Source: Prevotellaceae bacterium UBA1075
Lineage (GTDB): Bacteria; Bacteroidota; Bacteroidia; Bacteroidales; Bacteroidaceae
Direction: 5' to 3'
NCBI GenBank assembly: GCA_002316015.1
Contig: DCCS01000040.1
Location: 87,816-131,430 of the forward strand
Length of the DNA: 43,615 bases
Of this stretch, positions 1 to 8,143 are shown one piece after another (the stretch's first letter is position 1; each line of letters begins with the position of its first letter). The translations under genes and the position numbers were made by a program. Below the pieces are notes generated by a model. The model saw only the letters and a list, made by a program, of their open reading frames with translations. It was not told the origin of the DNA and made no database searches.

Positions 1-58
1 CGCAGCGCACTGCATCCGCCATCGCGGCGCACTGCATCTGCCATCGCGGCGCACTGCG
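1..58. repeat. 22-bp tandem repeat array (left window end)
   Basis: Two full units and a partial third follow each other with a period of exactly 22 bases; each contains GCACTGCATC and GCCATCGCGGC. The units differ by only one base. Arrays of the same period and related sequence lie near 20.7 kb and at the right window end. No spacers are present, so it is not a CRISPR array. It is probably truncated by the window edge. Confidence 0.8.
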
Positions 59-129
59 TTTTTTCGTGCGCCCAAGTGTCGCACGGGGCGTTCCGGGCAG
101 CCCCGCCCCCTCCCGCGCGGAAAAAGGAA

Positions 130-183
130 GTCCCCCATGGAACTCTGGCCGGGACTTGTTCCTGCCAGAGTGCCATGGGGGAC
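130..183 (-). terminator. Strong hairpin terminator after the nusB-DUF5606 gene run
   Basis: A 19-base arm (130-148, GTCCCCCATGGAACTCTGG) pairs with 165-183 with one mismatch, leaving a 16-base loop. Read on the minus strand, the hairpin is followed by TTCCTTTTTCC, as expected of an intrinsic terminator. It lies about 30 bases beyond the DUF5606 stop codon and would end minus-strand transcripts of the run. Confidence 0.7.
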
Positions 184-211
184 GCATTGCCCGATGGGGC
201 GGGGGCTTGGC

Positions 212-646
212 TCAGGCCTGCTCCTGTCCTGCCTCGGATGTGTTCTCCTGCTCCACGGAGAAGTCATCCACCCCGTTCTCAACCAACATGTCATACCACT
301 GGATGAGTTTCCTGATGTCGGATGTGTGCACACGGTCACGGTCATAGTTGGGGAGCACCGACGCCATGAACCCGGACAGTTCGGCACTGCTTGCCTTGCG
401 GTAGTCCACACTTGCCTTGCCGCCCTGCTCCTTTTCCTTGATGCTGTCAAGCACCTGTGGCAGGGGCACTTCCTCGCTGTCGGTGTACATGGCGATGTCT
501 GCCAGGGACACCACCTTGTCGGTGGCAAACACGGGCATGCGCTTGGGCTTTGCCTCCAGAGTCTCCACGATGAGACTGCGGTTGCCATGGGAAACGAGCC
601 TGTAGAGTCCAGGTTTGCCCGATATGGCCAAGATCTTCTTCATCAT
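212..646 (-). CDS. DUF5606 domain-containing protein
   Basis: This 144-residue protein resembles the DUF5606 family of Bacteroidetes. The N-terminal half (about residues 3-55) has the family pattern ILAISGKPGLYRLVSHG followed by an ETL..KR.PVFATDKVVSLADIAMYT segment. It has no signal peptide or membrane segment, so it is cytoplasmic, and its C-terminus is acidic and Glu/Gln-rich. The biochemical role is not known. It is the last gene of the nusB-yajC-ybbR-coaE run, 14 bases after coaE, and is followed by a strong terminator. Two adjacent ATG codons (646 and 643) are both possible starts. The family assignment comes from recognition of the sequence pattern. Confidence 0.8.
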   Translation of the reverse strand: MMKKILAISGKPGLYRLVSHGNRSLIVETLEAKPKRMPVFATDKVVSLADIAMYTDSEEVPLPQVLDSIKEKEQGGKASVDYRKASSAELSGFMASVLPNYDRDRVHTSDIRKLIQWYDMLVENGVDDFSVEQENTSEAGQEQA

Positions 647-660
647 AGTCGCTTTCTTTT

Positions 661-1350
661 TTATGGGTTTGTCTGTCTGTTATCGCCTTGGTGTGTGTGT
701 GCCTCGGCCTGCAGCGCGCGCACGGCCTGTTCCAGCTGCGCCTGGAGCGTGCCGTCACCGCATCCGTCGTTTCTCACGATGAAGCGTGCCAGCCTGCGCG
801 CCTGGGCCGAGTCCTGCCGTGCCATGCGTGCCAGCACCTGCTCGCGGGTGGCCCCGTCACGGGCCATGGCGCGCCTCAGACGCACGTCCACGGGCGCTTC
901 GACCAGCATGACAGCATCGACCAGCGTGTGGAAACCGCTCTCGCAGAGTATCGCGCTCTCGATGGCCACCACCGGGCTGGCGCTGTGGCTGTCGGCCCAG
1001 CGCAGGAAGTCGGCCCTCACATGGGGGTGTATGATGGCGTTGACCCTGGCCGCATGGTCGGGGCTGGCAAAGAGGTAGGCGGCAAGCGCCTGCTTCTGCA
1101 TGACCCCATCCCGCACGAGGCCGTCGCCCACAAGGCTCACCAGTGCCTGCCTGACGACGCGCGACTCGGCGGTGATGCGCTTGGCCTCCCTGTCGCAGTC
1201 ATACACGGGCACGCCCCACCGCTCCTCCAGCATGCGCGCCACATGGCTCTTGCCACTGCCTATCCCGCCGGTGATGCCCAGCCGGAACTGCCCCCGGCAC
1301 GCGCGCCCGGCGCCGGTGTCCGCCTCATGTCCTGCCATGTGTCCCGTCAT
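661..1350 (-). CDS. coaE: Dephospho-CoA kinase
   Basis: CoaE phosphorylates the 3'-hydroxyl of dephospho-CoA with ATP, the last step of coenzyme A synthesis in the cytoplasm. The P-loop GGIGSGKS is at residues 28-35, followed by VPVYDCDREAKRI, which matches the family substrate-binding region, and by the lid segment with RLRRAMARDGATREQVLARMARQ. The length of 229 residues is slightly above the usual 200-210, owing to an N-terminal extension of about 20 residues; the Met at residue 5 or a later start is possible. Its ATG overlaps the stop codon of the YbbR gene (ATGA), which implies translational coupling. The order ybbR-coaE is common in Bacteroidales. Confidence 0.95.
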   Translation of the reverse strand: MTGHMAGHEADTGAGRACRGQFRLGITGGIGSGKSHVARMLEERWGVPVYDCDREAKRITAESRVVRQALVSLVGDGLVRDGVMQKQALAAYLFASPDHAARVNAIIHPHVRADFLRWADSHSASPVVAIESAILCESGFHTLVDAVMLVEAPVDVRLRRAMARDGATREQVLARMARQDSAQARRLARFIVRNDGCGDGTLQAQLEQAVRALQAEAHTHQGDNRQTNP

Positions 1351-2360
1351 TGCGCGTCCTCATTGTCGTCCGACCCGTCGGCCTGTTCTATCAGGTAGTC
1401 TATCTCCTGCGGCACGATGCGCACATTCGAGACTCCTTCGGGCAGCGACTTGAGGTGAAGCCTGTACTTGGGCGAGTGGTTCCGCAGCAACTCCTCGTAG
1501 GTGACAGCCAACACGAAATTGTCGGCCGTGTAGCGCGAGAACTGGCTGGAGCCTACCCTGAAGGTCACGCGGGCTTTCCCGGGGAAGGTGCGCAGCACCT
1601 TGTCACCCGGGAAGTTCAGCCCGATGACGGGAACCTCCACGGTCTTCTCGGTGAAATAGTCCACCATGGCCGTCACCTTGACACCTGGCGGGTCATAGCG
1701 CACGCCCTTCATGCCGCGCGGAGCGGCCTTGACCGTGGTGCTGCCCGTAAGTTGCGACATGGCCACGCTCACATACACGGCCTGCATGGTATCGAGCACC
1801 TGCATGGGGGCATACACGGTGAGCGTGTCGGGCTCGGCGCGCAGGCCCACCAGATAATTCTGAGGCGTGGTGGTTACCTTGCCGCACACCCTCACCGGCA
1901 GGCGGTATGCCGGCCCGCGGCTGTAATAATACTCTATGGTGTCGGGGTGTATGGACTGGATGTGGCCGGTGGCCTCGAGGCGGCTCTGCACGGCGCGCTG
2001 GATGTCCTGGACCGGTATCTGGACACGCGCGCTGGCGGCACCGTTGTCATAGGCTGCGAAGTCCAGGTCCAGCGGCTCCAGTTCCCTGCTGCGCAGGTAT
2101 CGCACCAGCGATGTGCCCCTGTCGTGCACATTCACCGATATCTGGCTGGGGAGCGGTGTGGTGATCACTACATTCCCGGGCACACCGGTGAGCCGGAGGG
2201 GCACCTGCAGGCGGATGTCGAATGACTCGTTGAGCGTCTGCAGCAGCCAGAAGCCATAGGAGATGGCCAGGAAAAAGAGAAAGACCAGGGTCTCGCGCGC
2301 CTTTGAGCTCAGGAGCGCGAGTCTGATCTTTCTTACGGTTCTGCTTGTCCGGACGTTCAT
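1347..2360 (-). CDS. YbbR/CdaR-like domain protein
   Basis: This protein of 337 residues from the chosen start has one N-terminal membrane helix (about residues 25-45, TLVFLFFLAISYGFWLLQTL) after a basic stretch, then a long extracytoplasmic part. That part contains repeated YbbR-type beta modules, for example VPLRLTGVPGNVVI..PLPSQISVNVHDRG and VPVIGLNFPGDKVLRTFPGKARVTFRVG. In Firmicutes, CdaR proteins of this family regulate the diadenylate cyclase CdaA; no cyclase gene is visible here, so that role is not shown. The start at 2360 (MNVRTSRTVRK) places basic residues directly before the helix; an upstream start at 2387 is less likely. It sits between yajC and coaE and is coupled to coaE by an ATGA overlap. 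Confidence 0.85.
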   Translation of the reverse strand: MNVRTSRTVRKIRLALLSSKARETLVFLFFLAISYGFWLLQTLNESFDIRLQVPLRLTGVPGNVVITTPLPSQISVNVHDRGTSLVRYLRSRELEPLDLDFAAYDNGAASARVQIPVQDIQRAVQSRLEATGHIQSIHPDTIEYYYSRGPAYRLPVRVCGKVTTTPQNYLVGLRAEPDTLTVYAPMQVLDTMQAVYVSVAMSQLTGSTTVKAAPRGMKGVRYDPPGVKVTAMVDYFTEKTVEVPVIGLNFPGDKVLRTFPGKARVTFRVGSSQFSRYTADNFVLAVTYEELLRNHSPKYRLHLKSLPEGVSNVRIVPQEIDYLIEQADGSDDNEDAQ

Positions 2361-2429
2361 CTGTGCTCTTCTGTGGTGGGACGGCACCCGAAGGCCCGCA
2401 CATGGAGCAGGCGGGCCGGATGGTGGCTG

Positions 2430-2735
2430 TCAACGCGCAGCGGGCTGTGCGGTGGCATACACCGAGTTGCGGTCCACCTTGATGCACATGCCCTTTGACA
2501 CCTCTATCTGCAGGGCGTTATCCTCCTCCATGATTTTCTTCACAGTGCCATAGATGCCTCCGGCGGTGACCACCTGCTGGCCCTCCTTGATGGCATTGCG
2601 GAAGTTCTGTATCTCCTTCTGCTTCTTCTGCTGGGGGCGGAAGATGAAGAACCACATGATGACGATGATAAGACCCAGCATGATGAGGGGCTGGTACTGC
2701 TGCCAGGGTGACACCTGTGCCAAAACTGTAATCAT
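2430..2735 (-). CDS. yajC: Preprotein translocase subunit YajC
   Basis: YajC is a small inner-membrane partner of the SecDF accessory complex of the Sec translocon. The 101-residue protein has a single membrane helix (about residues 15-33, LIMLGLIIVIMWFFIF). The family signature FRPQQKKQKE and the cytoplasmic GxxVVTAGGIYGTVKKI segment follow, which is typical of YajC in order and size. It lies 24 bases after nusB and 69 bases before the YbbR gene, in a minus-strand run. SecDF is not encoded in this window. Confidence 0.95.
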   Translation of the reverse strand: MITVLAQVSPWQQYQPLIMLGLIIVIMWFFIFRPQQKKQKEIQNFRNAIKEGQQVVTAGGIYGTVKKIMEEDNALQIEVSKGMCIKVDRNSVYATAQPAAR

Positions 2736-2759
2736 AATGTTGCTTTGTTTGTGTTGTGC

Positions 2760-3773
2760 TTAATCTGTTGTGTCTCGCCCTGTATGGCCGGGAACCGCCG
2801 CCGTGCCCCCGGCCGCCGTGTCCCCGGCGGGACGTGCGTCCCGGAGCGTGTCCTTGACCAGCTTGTGCTCACTGGCCAGGCGCTTGGCGATGGTGTCAAG
2901 CGTGGCGTTGACGTACTTGCCGCTCTTGGGCGAACTGTAGGTCTTGGCCAGCTCCACATATTCGTTGATGCTCACGCCCAGGGGTATATCGGGGAAGGTG
3001 ACAATCTCGGCCAGGGCCACCAGCATGATGACACGGTCCATCAGTGCAATGCGGCTTACATCCCAGCCCCGTGTGGTGGAGGAGATGTACCTGGTGTATG
3101 TGTCGGCTCCCGTGATGGTGTGGCGCAGCAGGCGCACGGCGAAATCATGGTCACGCTCGTCACGGTACTCGGCCTCCAGGGGCTGCTGGTCGGTGCTGTC
3201 CTCGCTGAACTGCTTGATGGTCTTGAGCACGAAGGTGTCCACGATGACCTTGTCGTCGTTCCAGTAGATGTCCATGTCCTCCAGGATATCATCAAGCTCG
3301 TCGTTGTCGCAGAAGAACTTGCGGTACACCTTGCGCCAGAACTCCCGGTCATCGGCATAGGTGTCGGCCACCGCTTCCATGTAACCCGCGTAAATCTCGC
3401 TTCCCTCTATCCGCAAATAGAGCTTGCGCACGAAGTCCTCATGATCAGCCCAGGAGAGCTTCTGGCTGTCCACGTACCCCCGCAACTGGCGGTTTCCCTC
3501 CAGCTGCAGCAGGAAGCGGTTTTTGCTGAAGCGGCTGTTGTCCTGTTCCTTCAGACCCAGACGGCGGGCACGGCTGCACCGGATTTCCTCCATACGGAGC
3601 CCCATGCGGCCCACCTCCACGATGAGAAGCAAAAGGCTGGCATACAACCTGTAAGCACGGGAGAGGCTCAACTCCAGTTCCTTCTCGGCCACATCGATGT
3701 TCCGGGATCCGTTCTGGAAGTAAGAATAGATTACCTGCACCACCTTCTGGCGTATCAACTCGCGATTTATCAT
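2760..3773 (-). CDS. nusB: Transcription antitermination factor NusB, long Bacteroidetes form
   Basis: NusB binds boxA RNA with ribosomal protein S10 and supports antitermination of rRNA operons. At 337 residues it is over twice the length of the E. coli protein. The classical NusB core lies in the C-terminal part (about 200-315), seen in LMDRVIMLVALAEIVTFPDIPLGVSINEYVELAKTYS split over the usual helices, and in SPKSGKYVNATLDTIAKRL. The N-terminus MINRELIRQKVVQVIYSYFQ is the other recognizable family element. The middle part is the extra segment typical of Bacteroidales. The gene starts the minus-strand run through yajC, ybbR, coaE and DUF5606. A TACTTTTG box lies 22 bases upstream of the ATG. 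Confidence 0.93.
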   Translation of the reverse strand: MINRELIRQKVVQVIYSYFQNGSRNIDVAEKELELSLSRAYRLYASLLLLIVEVGRMGLRMEEIRCSRARRLGLKEQDNSRFSKNRFLLQLEGNRQLRGYVDSQKLSWADHEDFVRKLYLRIEGSEIYAGYMEAVADTYADDREFWRKVYRKFFCDNDELDDILEDMDIYWNDDKVIVDTFVLKTIKQFSEDSTDQQPLEAEYRDERDHDFAVRLLRHTITGADTYTRYISSTTRGWDVSRIALMDRVIMLVALAEIVTFPDIPLGVSINEYVELAKTYSSPKSGKYVNATLDTIAKRLASEHKLVKDTLRDARPAGDTAAGGTAAVPGHTGRDTTD

Positions 3774-3794
3774 TCCGTTGTCTTAAAAGGTGGA

Positions 3795-3802
3795 CAAAAG
3801 TA
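3795..3802 (-). promoter_or_regulatory. Bacteroidetes -7 box for nusB
   Basis: The minus strand reads TACTTTTG, a match to TAnnTTTG. It lies 22 bases before the nusB ATG. No clear TTTG is present at the -33 position, so the promoter is supported by one element only. Confidence 0.5.
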
Positions 3803-3841
3803 CGCATTTTGCCCCACATGGGCATCTTTTTCGCCGTTTTT

Positions 3842-3873
3842 TTTGGTGGGTAGAGAAATTTATGGGATTTTTG
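3842..3873 (+). promoter_or_regulatory. Candidate promoter of the PUR-domain gene
   Basis: TTTG (3842-3845) is followed after 20 bases by GATTTTTG (3866-3873), close to the consensus TTTG-N20-TAnnTTTG. The gene starts 32 bases downstream. It is arranged back to back with the nusB promoter. Confidence 0.5.
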
Positions 3874-3905
3874 CAGACAGGAGACACGAACACACAACAA
3901 GGACA

Positions 3906-4247
3906 ATGGAAGCAAAAACAACACAAAGAGGCACCGACACAGACATCCTGTTCTCAAGGACGGTGAAGGCCGGCCAGCGCATATACTACCTGGACGTGAA
4001 GGAGAACAGGCGCAAGGAGCGGTACCTGAGCATCACCGAGAGCAAGAAGACAGTGTCGGGGGCGGACGAAGATCCGCATGTAACCTATGAGAAGCACAAG
4101 ATATTCCTCTTCCCCGAGGATTTCCAGAAGTTCCTGGACAGCCTGGAGGACGCGATGGCACACGCGCGGACAGGAAGCACGGAGGATGACGGGGCGGCCG
4201 GGACCGAAGAGATACACATCGACCTGGACTTCCCCACTGAGCCCTGA
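3906..4247 (+). CDS. PUR family (DUF3276) DNA/RNA-binding protein
   Basis: This 113-residue protein matches the bacterial PUR-alpha-like DUF3276 family, small single-PUR-repeat proteins that bind single-stranded nucleic acid. The N-terminal half contains ILFSRTVKAGQRIYYLDVKENRRKERYL, followed by SITESKK and YEKHKIFLFPEDFQKFLDSLE, the expected beta-sheet then helix of a PUR repeat. The tail is acidic. The start at 3906 is preferred because sequence further upstream in this frame is antisense to nusB and lacks family similarity. It is monocistronic, with a candidate promoter upstream and a 389-base intergenic region downstream. Confidence 0.88.
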   Translation: MEAKTTQRGTDTDILFSRTVKAGQRIYYLDVKENRRKERYLSITESKKTVSGADEDPHVTYEKHKIFLFPEDFQKFLDSLEDAMAHARTGSTEDDGAAGTEEIHIDLDFPTEP

Positions 4248-4636
4248 GGGCGACAGGGCCGCTGCCACACATTATATATATGTGCCCCACGGGGTATGCG
4301 CACATGACCCCTCAGGACACCAGAGCCCAAGTGCCACGGGATGCCGCCCTCCCGCATGACGTGCCAGGCACAAGTCCGGGAACCGGGAGGACGAACAGGC
4401 GCCCACGGCCCGCATGCCGGAAAAGGACAGGGCACACGCGGTCATGCCACACCACAGCCACATCCGCAGTACAAGCCCGGCTTCCCGGAAAGTCGTCGTG
4501 ACGCACAATCTTTCCACAAAAAAGGTACCTCTGTTCCAAGGAAAAGCAGTACCTTTGCAACCGCTTTATAAGCCGTGTGATGGCGAATTGAGCACAGCAG
4601 ACTTGATTTAGAGTAACACAAACACATTTTCAAAAG
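4248..4636. other. 389-base intergenic region between the PUR gene and rplY
   Basis: No convincing gene, tRNA or repeat array was found. The left part has GC-rich short inverted motifs and the sequence ATTATATATATG. The right part holds the rplY promoter and a leader of about 70 bases. Short open frames here have no recognizable product. Confidence 0.5.
4550..4557 (+). promoter_or_regulatory. Bacteroidetes -7 box for rplY
   Basis: TACCTTTG matches TAnnTTTG and is followed by rplY 79 bases later. The -33 position has no clear TTTG. The spacing implies a 5' leader of roughly 70 bases, which could hold autoregulatory structure, but none was identified. Confidence 0.55.
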
Positions 4637-5227
4637 ATGAAAAGTATCAACGTGAAGGGTACTGTACGTACCGCAACCGGCAAGAAGGCGACACGCGACC
4701 TGCGCAAGGACGGCGGTGTTCCCTGCAACCTCTACGGCGAGGCCAAGAACGAGCAGGGCGAGAACACCGCCCTGAGTTTCTCCACAACACAAGAGGAACT
4801 GCGCAAGTTGGTTTACTCACCCGACATCTACAGCGTCAACCTGGACATTGACGGCAAGGAGCACAAGGCTGTCATAAAGGAACTGCAGTTCCATCCCGTG
4901 AGCGACCTGCTGCTGCATGTGGACTTCTATGAGATTACCGAGGAGAAGCCCATCGTGATGGAGGTGCCCATCCAGATGACAGGTCTGGCCGAGGGTGTGA
5001 AGGCCGGCGGCAAACTGGCCGCAAGCGTGCGTAAACTGAAGGTGCGCGCTCCCTATACCGCAATCCCCGAGAAACTGAACATCGACGTGACCAACCTCGC
5101 TCTGGGAAAGACCATCAAGGTGGGCGAGCTGCACTTCGAGGGCCTGGAACTGGTGACAAGCCCCAGCGTGGTGGTTTGCCAGGTGAAGATGACACGCTCT
5201 GCCATGAGCGCAGCCGCCAAGGCATAG
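4637..5227 (+). CDS. rplY: Ribosomal protein L25/general stress protein Ctc
   Basis: L25 binds 5S rRNA in the central protuberance of the large ribosomal subunit. The 196-residue protein is the long (TL5/Ctc) form. The N-terminal 5S-binding domain covers about residues 1-92 with TATGKKATRDLRKDGGVPCNLYG and LHVDFYEIT. The C-terminal TL5 domain, about 93-185, has VPIQMTGLAEGVKAGGKLAASVRKL. The gene is followed 23 bases later by pth, an order widely conserved in bacteria. The start has the normal family N-terminus. Confidence 0.95.
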   Translation: MKSINVKGTVRTATGKKATRDLRKDGGVPCNLYGEAKNEQGENTALSFSTTQEELRKLVYSPDIYSVNLDIDGKEHKAVIKELQFHPVSDLLLHVDFYEITEEKPIVMEVPIQMTGLAEGVKAGGKLAASVRKLKVRAPYTAIPEKLNIDVTNLALGKTIKVGELHFEGLELVTSPSVVVCQVKMTRSAMSAAAKA

Positions 5228-5250
5228 CACACTGACCCGGTCATGACAAG

Positions 5251-5814
5251 ATGAAATACCTGATAACGGGGCTGGGCAACATCGGCGACGAGTACGACGG
5301 CACCCGCCACAACATCGGATTTAGAGTATTGGACGCCCTCGCCAAGGCGTCCAATACTGCTTTTGAGGACAAGCGGTACGGCTTCGTGGCTCGCACGAGG
5401 GTCAAGAATGCCGAACTCGTGCTGCTGAAGCCATCCACCTACATGAACCTCTCGGGCAACGCCGTGCGCTACTGGATGCAGCAGGAGAAGGTGCCCCTGG
5501 AGAACCTGCTCGTGGTGGTGGACGACCTGAGCCTTCCCGTGGGAGCCATCAGGCTGAAGCCTTCGGGAAGCGCGGGCGGGCACAATGGACTCAGGCACAT
5601 CGCGCAGACGCTGGGCACCGAACAGTACAACAGGCTGAAGTTCGGCATCGGAAACGACTTCCCGCGCGGCGGACAGGTCGATTTCGTGCTTGGCCACTTC
5701 AGTTCCGACGACGAGCAGAAGGTGGACGAGCGCGTGCCTGTGGCATGCGACGCGATACGGGCCTTCGCACTGAGCGGGATGCAGTTTGCCATGTGCCACT
5801 ACAACAACAAGTAG
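5251..5814 (+). CDS. pth: Peptidyl-tRNA hydrolase
   Basis: Pth releases peptides from peptidyl-tRNAs that fall off the ribosome, recycling the tRNA. The 187-residue protein has the N-terminal LITGLGNIGDEYDGTRHNIGF with catalytic His20, the STYMNLSGNAV motif near residue 70 and DDLSLPVGAIRLKPSGSAGGHNGLRHI near 90-120, all characteristic. The length is typical. It follows rplY by 23 bases and is probably cotranscribed with it. The first ATG matches the family N-terminus. Confidence 0.96.
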   Translation: MKYLITGLGNIGDEYDGTRHNIGFRVLDALAKASNTAFEDKRYGFVARTRVKNAELVLLKPSTYMNLSGNAVRYWMQQEKVPLENLLVVVDDLSLPVGAIRLKPSGSAGGHNGLRHIAQTLGTEQYNRLKFGIGNDFPRGGQVDFVLGHFSSDDEQKVDERVPVACDAIRAFALSGMQFAMCHYNNK

Positions 5815-5927
5815 CCCCCAGCACACACTCCCGCCCAAGCGGGGGGCATACGGGACGTGCGACCGGACTGCAGGACGCGCGGACGAGACAGGAAAAACTG
5901 ACCACAGACATAAGACACCACCCCAAC

Positions 5928-7157
5928 ATGGAACTGACAGACAGATTTCTCAAATATGTGTCCATCGACACACAGTCAAGCGAGGAAAACGAGGCGCAAT
6001 GCCCCAGCACCGACAAGCAGCGCGACCTGGCACGCTACCTCTACGAGGAGCTCCAGGCCATAGGGCTGACCGATGTGGAGATGGACGAGCATGCCTATGT
6101 GTATGCAACCTTACCAGCCAACACCAGCAAGCCCGTGCCCACCATCGGCTTCATCGCCCACATGGACACCAGCCCCGACTGCAGCGGGGCCAACATCCAC
6201 CCGCGCATCATCAAGGACTATGACGGCAAGGACATCGTGCTGGATGCCCAGGAGGGCATCATCACCCCGGTGGCGCAGTTCCCCGAGCTCAAGGCGCACC
6301 TGGGAGAGGACTTGATAGTGACCGACGGGCACACGCTCCTGGGAGCGGACGACAAGGCGGGCATCGCCGAGATAGTGACCGCCATGACCTACCTCATGCA
6401 CCATCCCGAAATCAAGCACGGCAAGATACGCGTGGCATTCAACCCCGATGAGGAAATCGGTGCGGGAGCGCGCCTCTTCGACGTGGAGAAGTTCGGTTGC
6501 CAGTGGGCCTACACCATGGACGGCGGCGAGGTGGGCGAACTGGAATATGAGAATTTCAACGCCGCAGGAGCCAGGATACTGGTGCGTGGGCGCAACGTGC
6601 ATCCCGGCTATGCCAAGGGCAAGATGCTCAACGCATGCCTGCTGGCCCAGGAGTTCGCCTCACTGCTTCCTGCCGGCGAGCGCCCCGAGACCACCGAGGG
6701 ATACGAGGGATTCTACCACCTGACCGGCATGAGCGGCACCGTGGAGGAGGCCACGCTGAGCTACATCATACGCGACCACGACCGCGATGCCTTTGAGCGA
6801 CGCAAGGCAAGGGTGGCCGAGGCCGCACGGCAGATGAACCAGAAGTACGGCGAGGGCACGGTGGCAGCCGAGGTCAAGGACCAGTACTACAACATGCTGT
6901 GCCAGCTGGAGGACAAGCCGCACATCACCAGCATCGCCCAGGAGGCCATACGCGAGGCATGCGGCTTCTGCCATGTGCTGCCCATCCGTGGCGGCACCGA
7001 CGGCGCGCAACTCTCCTTCAAGGGGCTCCCCTGCCCCAACATCTTTGCCGGCGGGCTCAATTTCCACGGCAAGCATGAGTTTGTGCCCATCCAGAGCATG
7101 CAGAAGGCCATGATGACGGTAGTCAACATCTGCCGCCTCACAGCAGAGAGGGATTGA
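5928..7157 (+). CDS. pepT: Peptidase T (aminotripeptidase)
   Basis: PepT is a cytoplasmic dizinc M20B exopeptidase that removes the N-terminal residue of tripeptides. The 409-residue length is standard. Metal and catalytic motifs are visible in order: GFIAHMDTSPD (His and catalytic Asp), LLGADDKAGIAEIV, FNPDEEIGAGA (catalytic and metal Glu), TMDGGEVGELEYENFNAA, and the C-terminal GGLNFHGKHEF with the last His ligand. The start at MELTDRFLKYVSIDTQS matches the family, and upstream codons in the frame do not. Its stop codon abuts the start of the next gene. Confidence 0.96.
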   Translation: MELTDRFLKYVSIDTQSSEENEAQCPSTDKQRDLARYLYEELQAIGLTDVEMDEHAYVYATLPANTSKPVPTIGFIAHMDTSPDCSGANIHPRIIKDYDGKDIVLDAQEGIITPVAQFPELKAHLGEDLIVTDGHTLLGADDKAGIAEIVTAMTYLMHHPEIKHGKIRVAFNPDEEIGAGARLFDVEKFGCQWAYTMDGGEVGELEYENFNAAGARILVRGRNVHPGYAKGKMLNACLLAQEFASLLPAGERPETTEGYEGFYHLTGMSGTVEEATLSYIIRDHDRDAFERRKARVAEAARQMNQKYGEGTVAAEVKDQYYNMLCQLEDKPHITSIAQEAIREACGFCHVLPIRGGTDGAQLSFKGLPCPNIFAGGLNFHGKHEFVPIQSMQKAMMTVVNICRLTAERD

Positions 7158-7162
7158 TGGTC

Positions 7163-7600
7163 ATGGACAGCAAGGAAGCACGCATAGACAAGTGGCTGTG
7201 GGCGGCGCGCATCTTCAAGACGCGCACGCTCGCCACTGCCGCCTGCCGCAAGGGGCAGGTGAGCATGGGCGGCACGCAACTGAAAGCGAGCCGCACCGTG
7301 AAAGCAGGCGATGTGGTGAGTGTGCGCAAGCCGCCTGTCACCTACTCGTTCAAGGTGCTGCAGCCCATCGAGAAGCGCGTGGGGGCGCGCCTCCTGCCCG
7401 AGATATTGGAGAATGTGACACCACAGGAGCAGTACGAGCTGCTGGAGATGAGCCGCATCAGCGGATTTGCCAACCGCGCCAAGGGTACGGGCCGCCCCAC
7501 CAAGAAAGACCGCCGCGACCTGGACGAGTTCACGCAGGATGTGCCCATGTACTTCGGGGACTTCGAGTTTGACATGGACGACGACGAGGATATGGAGTAA
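7163..7600 (+). CDS. HslR-like S4-domain RNA-binding protein
   Basis: HslR (Hsp15) family proteins bind 50S subunits carrying stalled nascent chains and help recycle them. The S4 domain is at the N-terminus: RIDKWLWAARIFKTRTLAT, then RKGQVSMGGTQLKASRTVKAGDVVSV. A basic region with GRPTKKDRRDLDE and an acidic tail follow. From the start at 7163 the protein has 145 residues. That ATG is chosen because a GAGAGGG stretch precedes it by about 10 bases; an ATG at 7157 overlapping the pepT stop is also possible. The gene sits between pepT and an Lrp/AsnC gene on the same strand. Confidence 0.85.
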   Translation: MDSKEARIDKWLWAARIFKTRTLATAACRKGQVSMGGTQLKASRTVKAGDVVSVRKPPVTYSFKVLQPIEKRVGARLLPEILENVTPQEQYELLEMSRISGFANRAKGTGRPTKKDRRDLDEFTQDVPMYFGDFEFDMDDDEDME

Positions 7601-7630
7601 GGACACCGCCATCAGAACAGGACACAAGAC

Positions 7631-8098
7631 ATGCACACAGAAGAACTGGACAAGACGGACCTTGCCATCCTGCGCATCCTGCAGCAGAACGCGCGCCTCA
7701 CCACCAAGGAATTGGCCGCACAGGTGCACCTCTCCACCACGCCCGTCTTCGAGCGGCAGAAGCGGCTCGAGCGCATGGGCTACATACGCAAGTACGTGGC
7801 GGTGCTCGACGCCGACAAGCTCAACCGGGGCTTCGTGGTGTTCTGCAACGTGAAACTGCGGCGCATGAACCGCGACATCGCAAGGGACTTCACCGAGCGC
7901 ATCAAGGAGGTCAAGCAGGTGAGCGAGTGCTACAACATCAGCGGCAACTTCGACTATATGCTCAAGATACACGCTCCCGACATGAAGGCATACCAGGAGT
8001 TCATACTCAACACGCTGGGCGCGATAGAGAGCGTGGGCAGCATAGAGAGCACCTTCGTGATGTCGGAGATAAAGAACGACTGCGGAATCAGCATCTGA
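7631..8098 (+). CDS. Lrp/AsnC family transcriptional regulator
   Basis: This 155-residue regulator has an N-terminal helix-turn-helix (about residues 8-60: DKTDLAILRILQQNARLTTKELA followed by HLSTTPVFERQKRLERMGYI) and a C-terminal RAM ligand-binding domain with VSECYNISGNFDYMLKI. Lrp/AsnC proteins sense amino acids or related small molecules and form octamers. A clear paralog is encoded at 21828-22292, with identical stretches such as RGFVVFCNV. The gene lies 30 bases after the hslR-like gene and 45 bases before dnaG. The ligand and targets cannot be told from the sequence. Confidence 0.93.
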   Translation: MHTEELDKTDLAILRILQQNARLTTKELAAQVHLSTTPVFERQKRLERMGYIRKYVAVLDADKLNRGFVVFCNVKLRRMNRDIARDFTERIKEVKQVSECYNISGNFDYMLKIHAPDMKAYQEFILNTLGAIESVGSIESTFVMSEIKNDCGISI

Positions 8099-8143
8099 CG
8101 CGGAACAGGCCAGACGCGCAACAAGACAAGGGGAAATGGCAAG

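Noticed and set aside
4248..4636. Small genes in the gap before rplY
   Set aside because: The open frames overlap each other on both strands, are Pro/His/Arg-rich and lack recognizable domains or ribosome-binding context.
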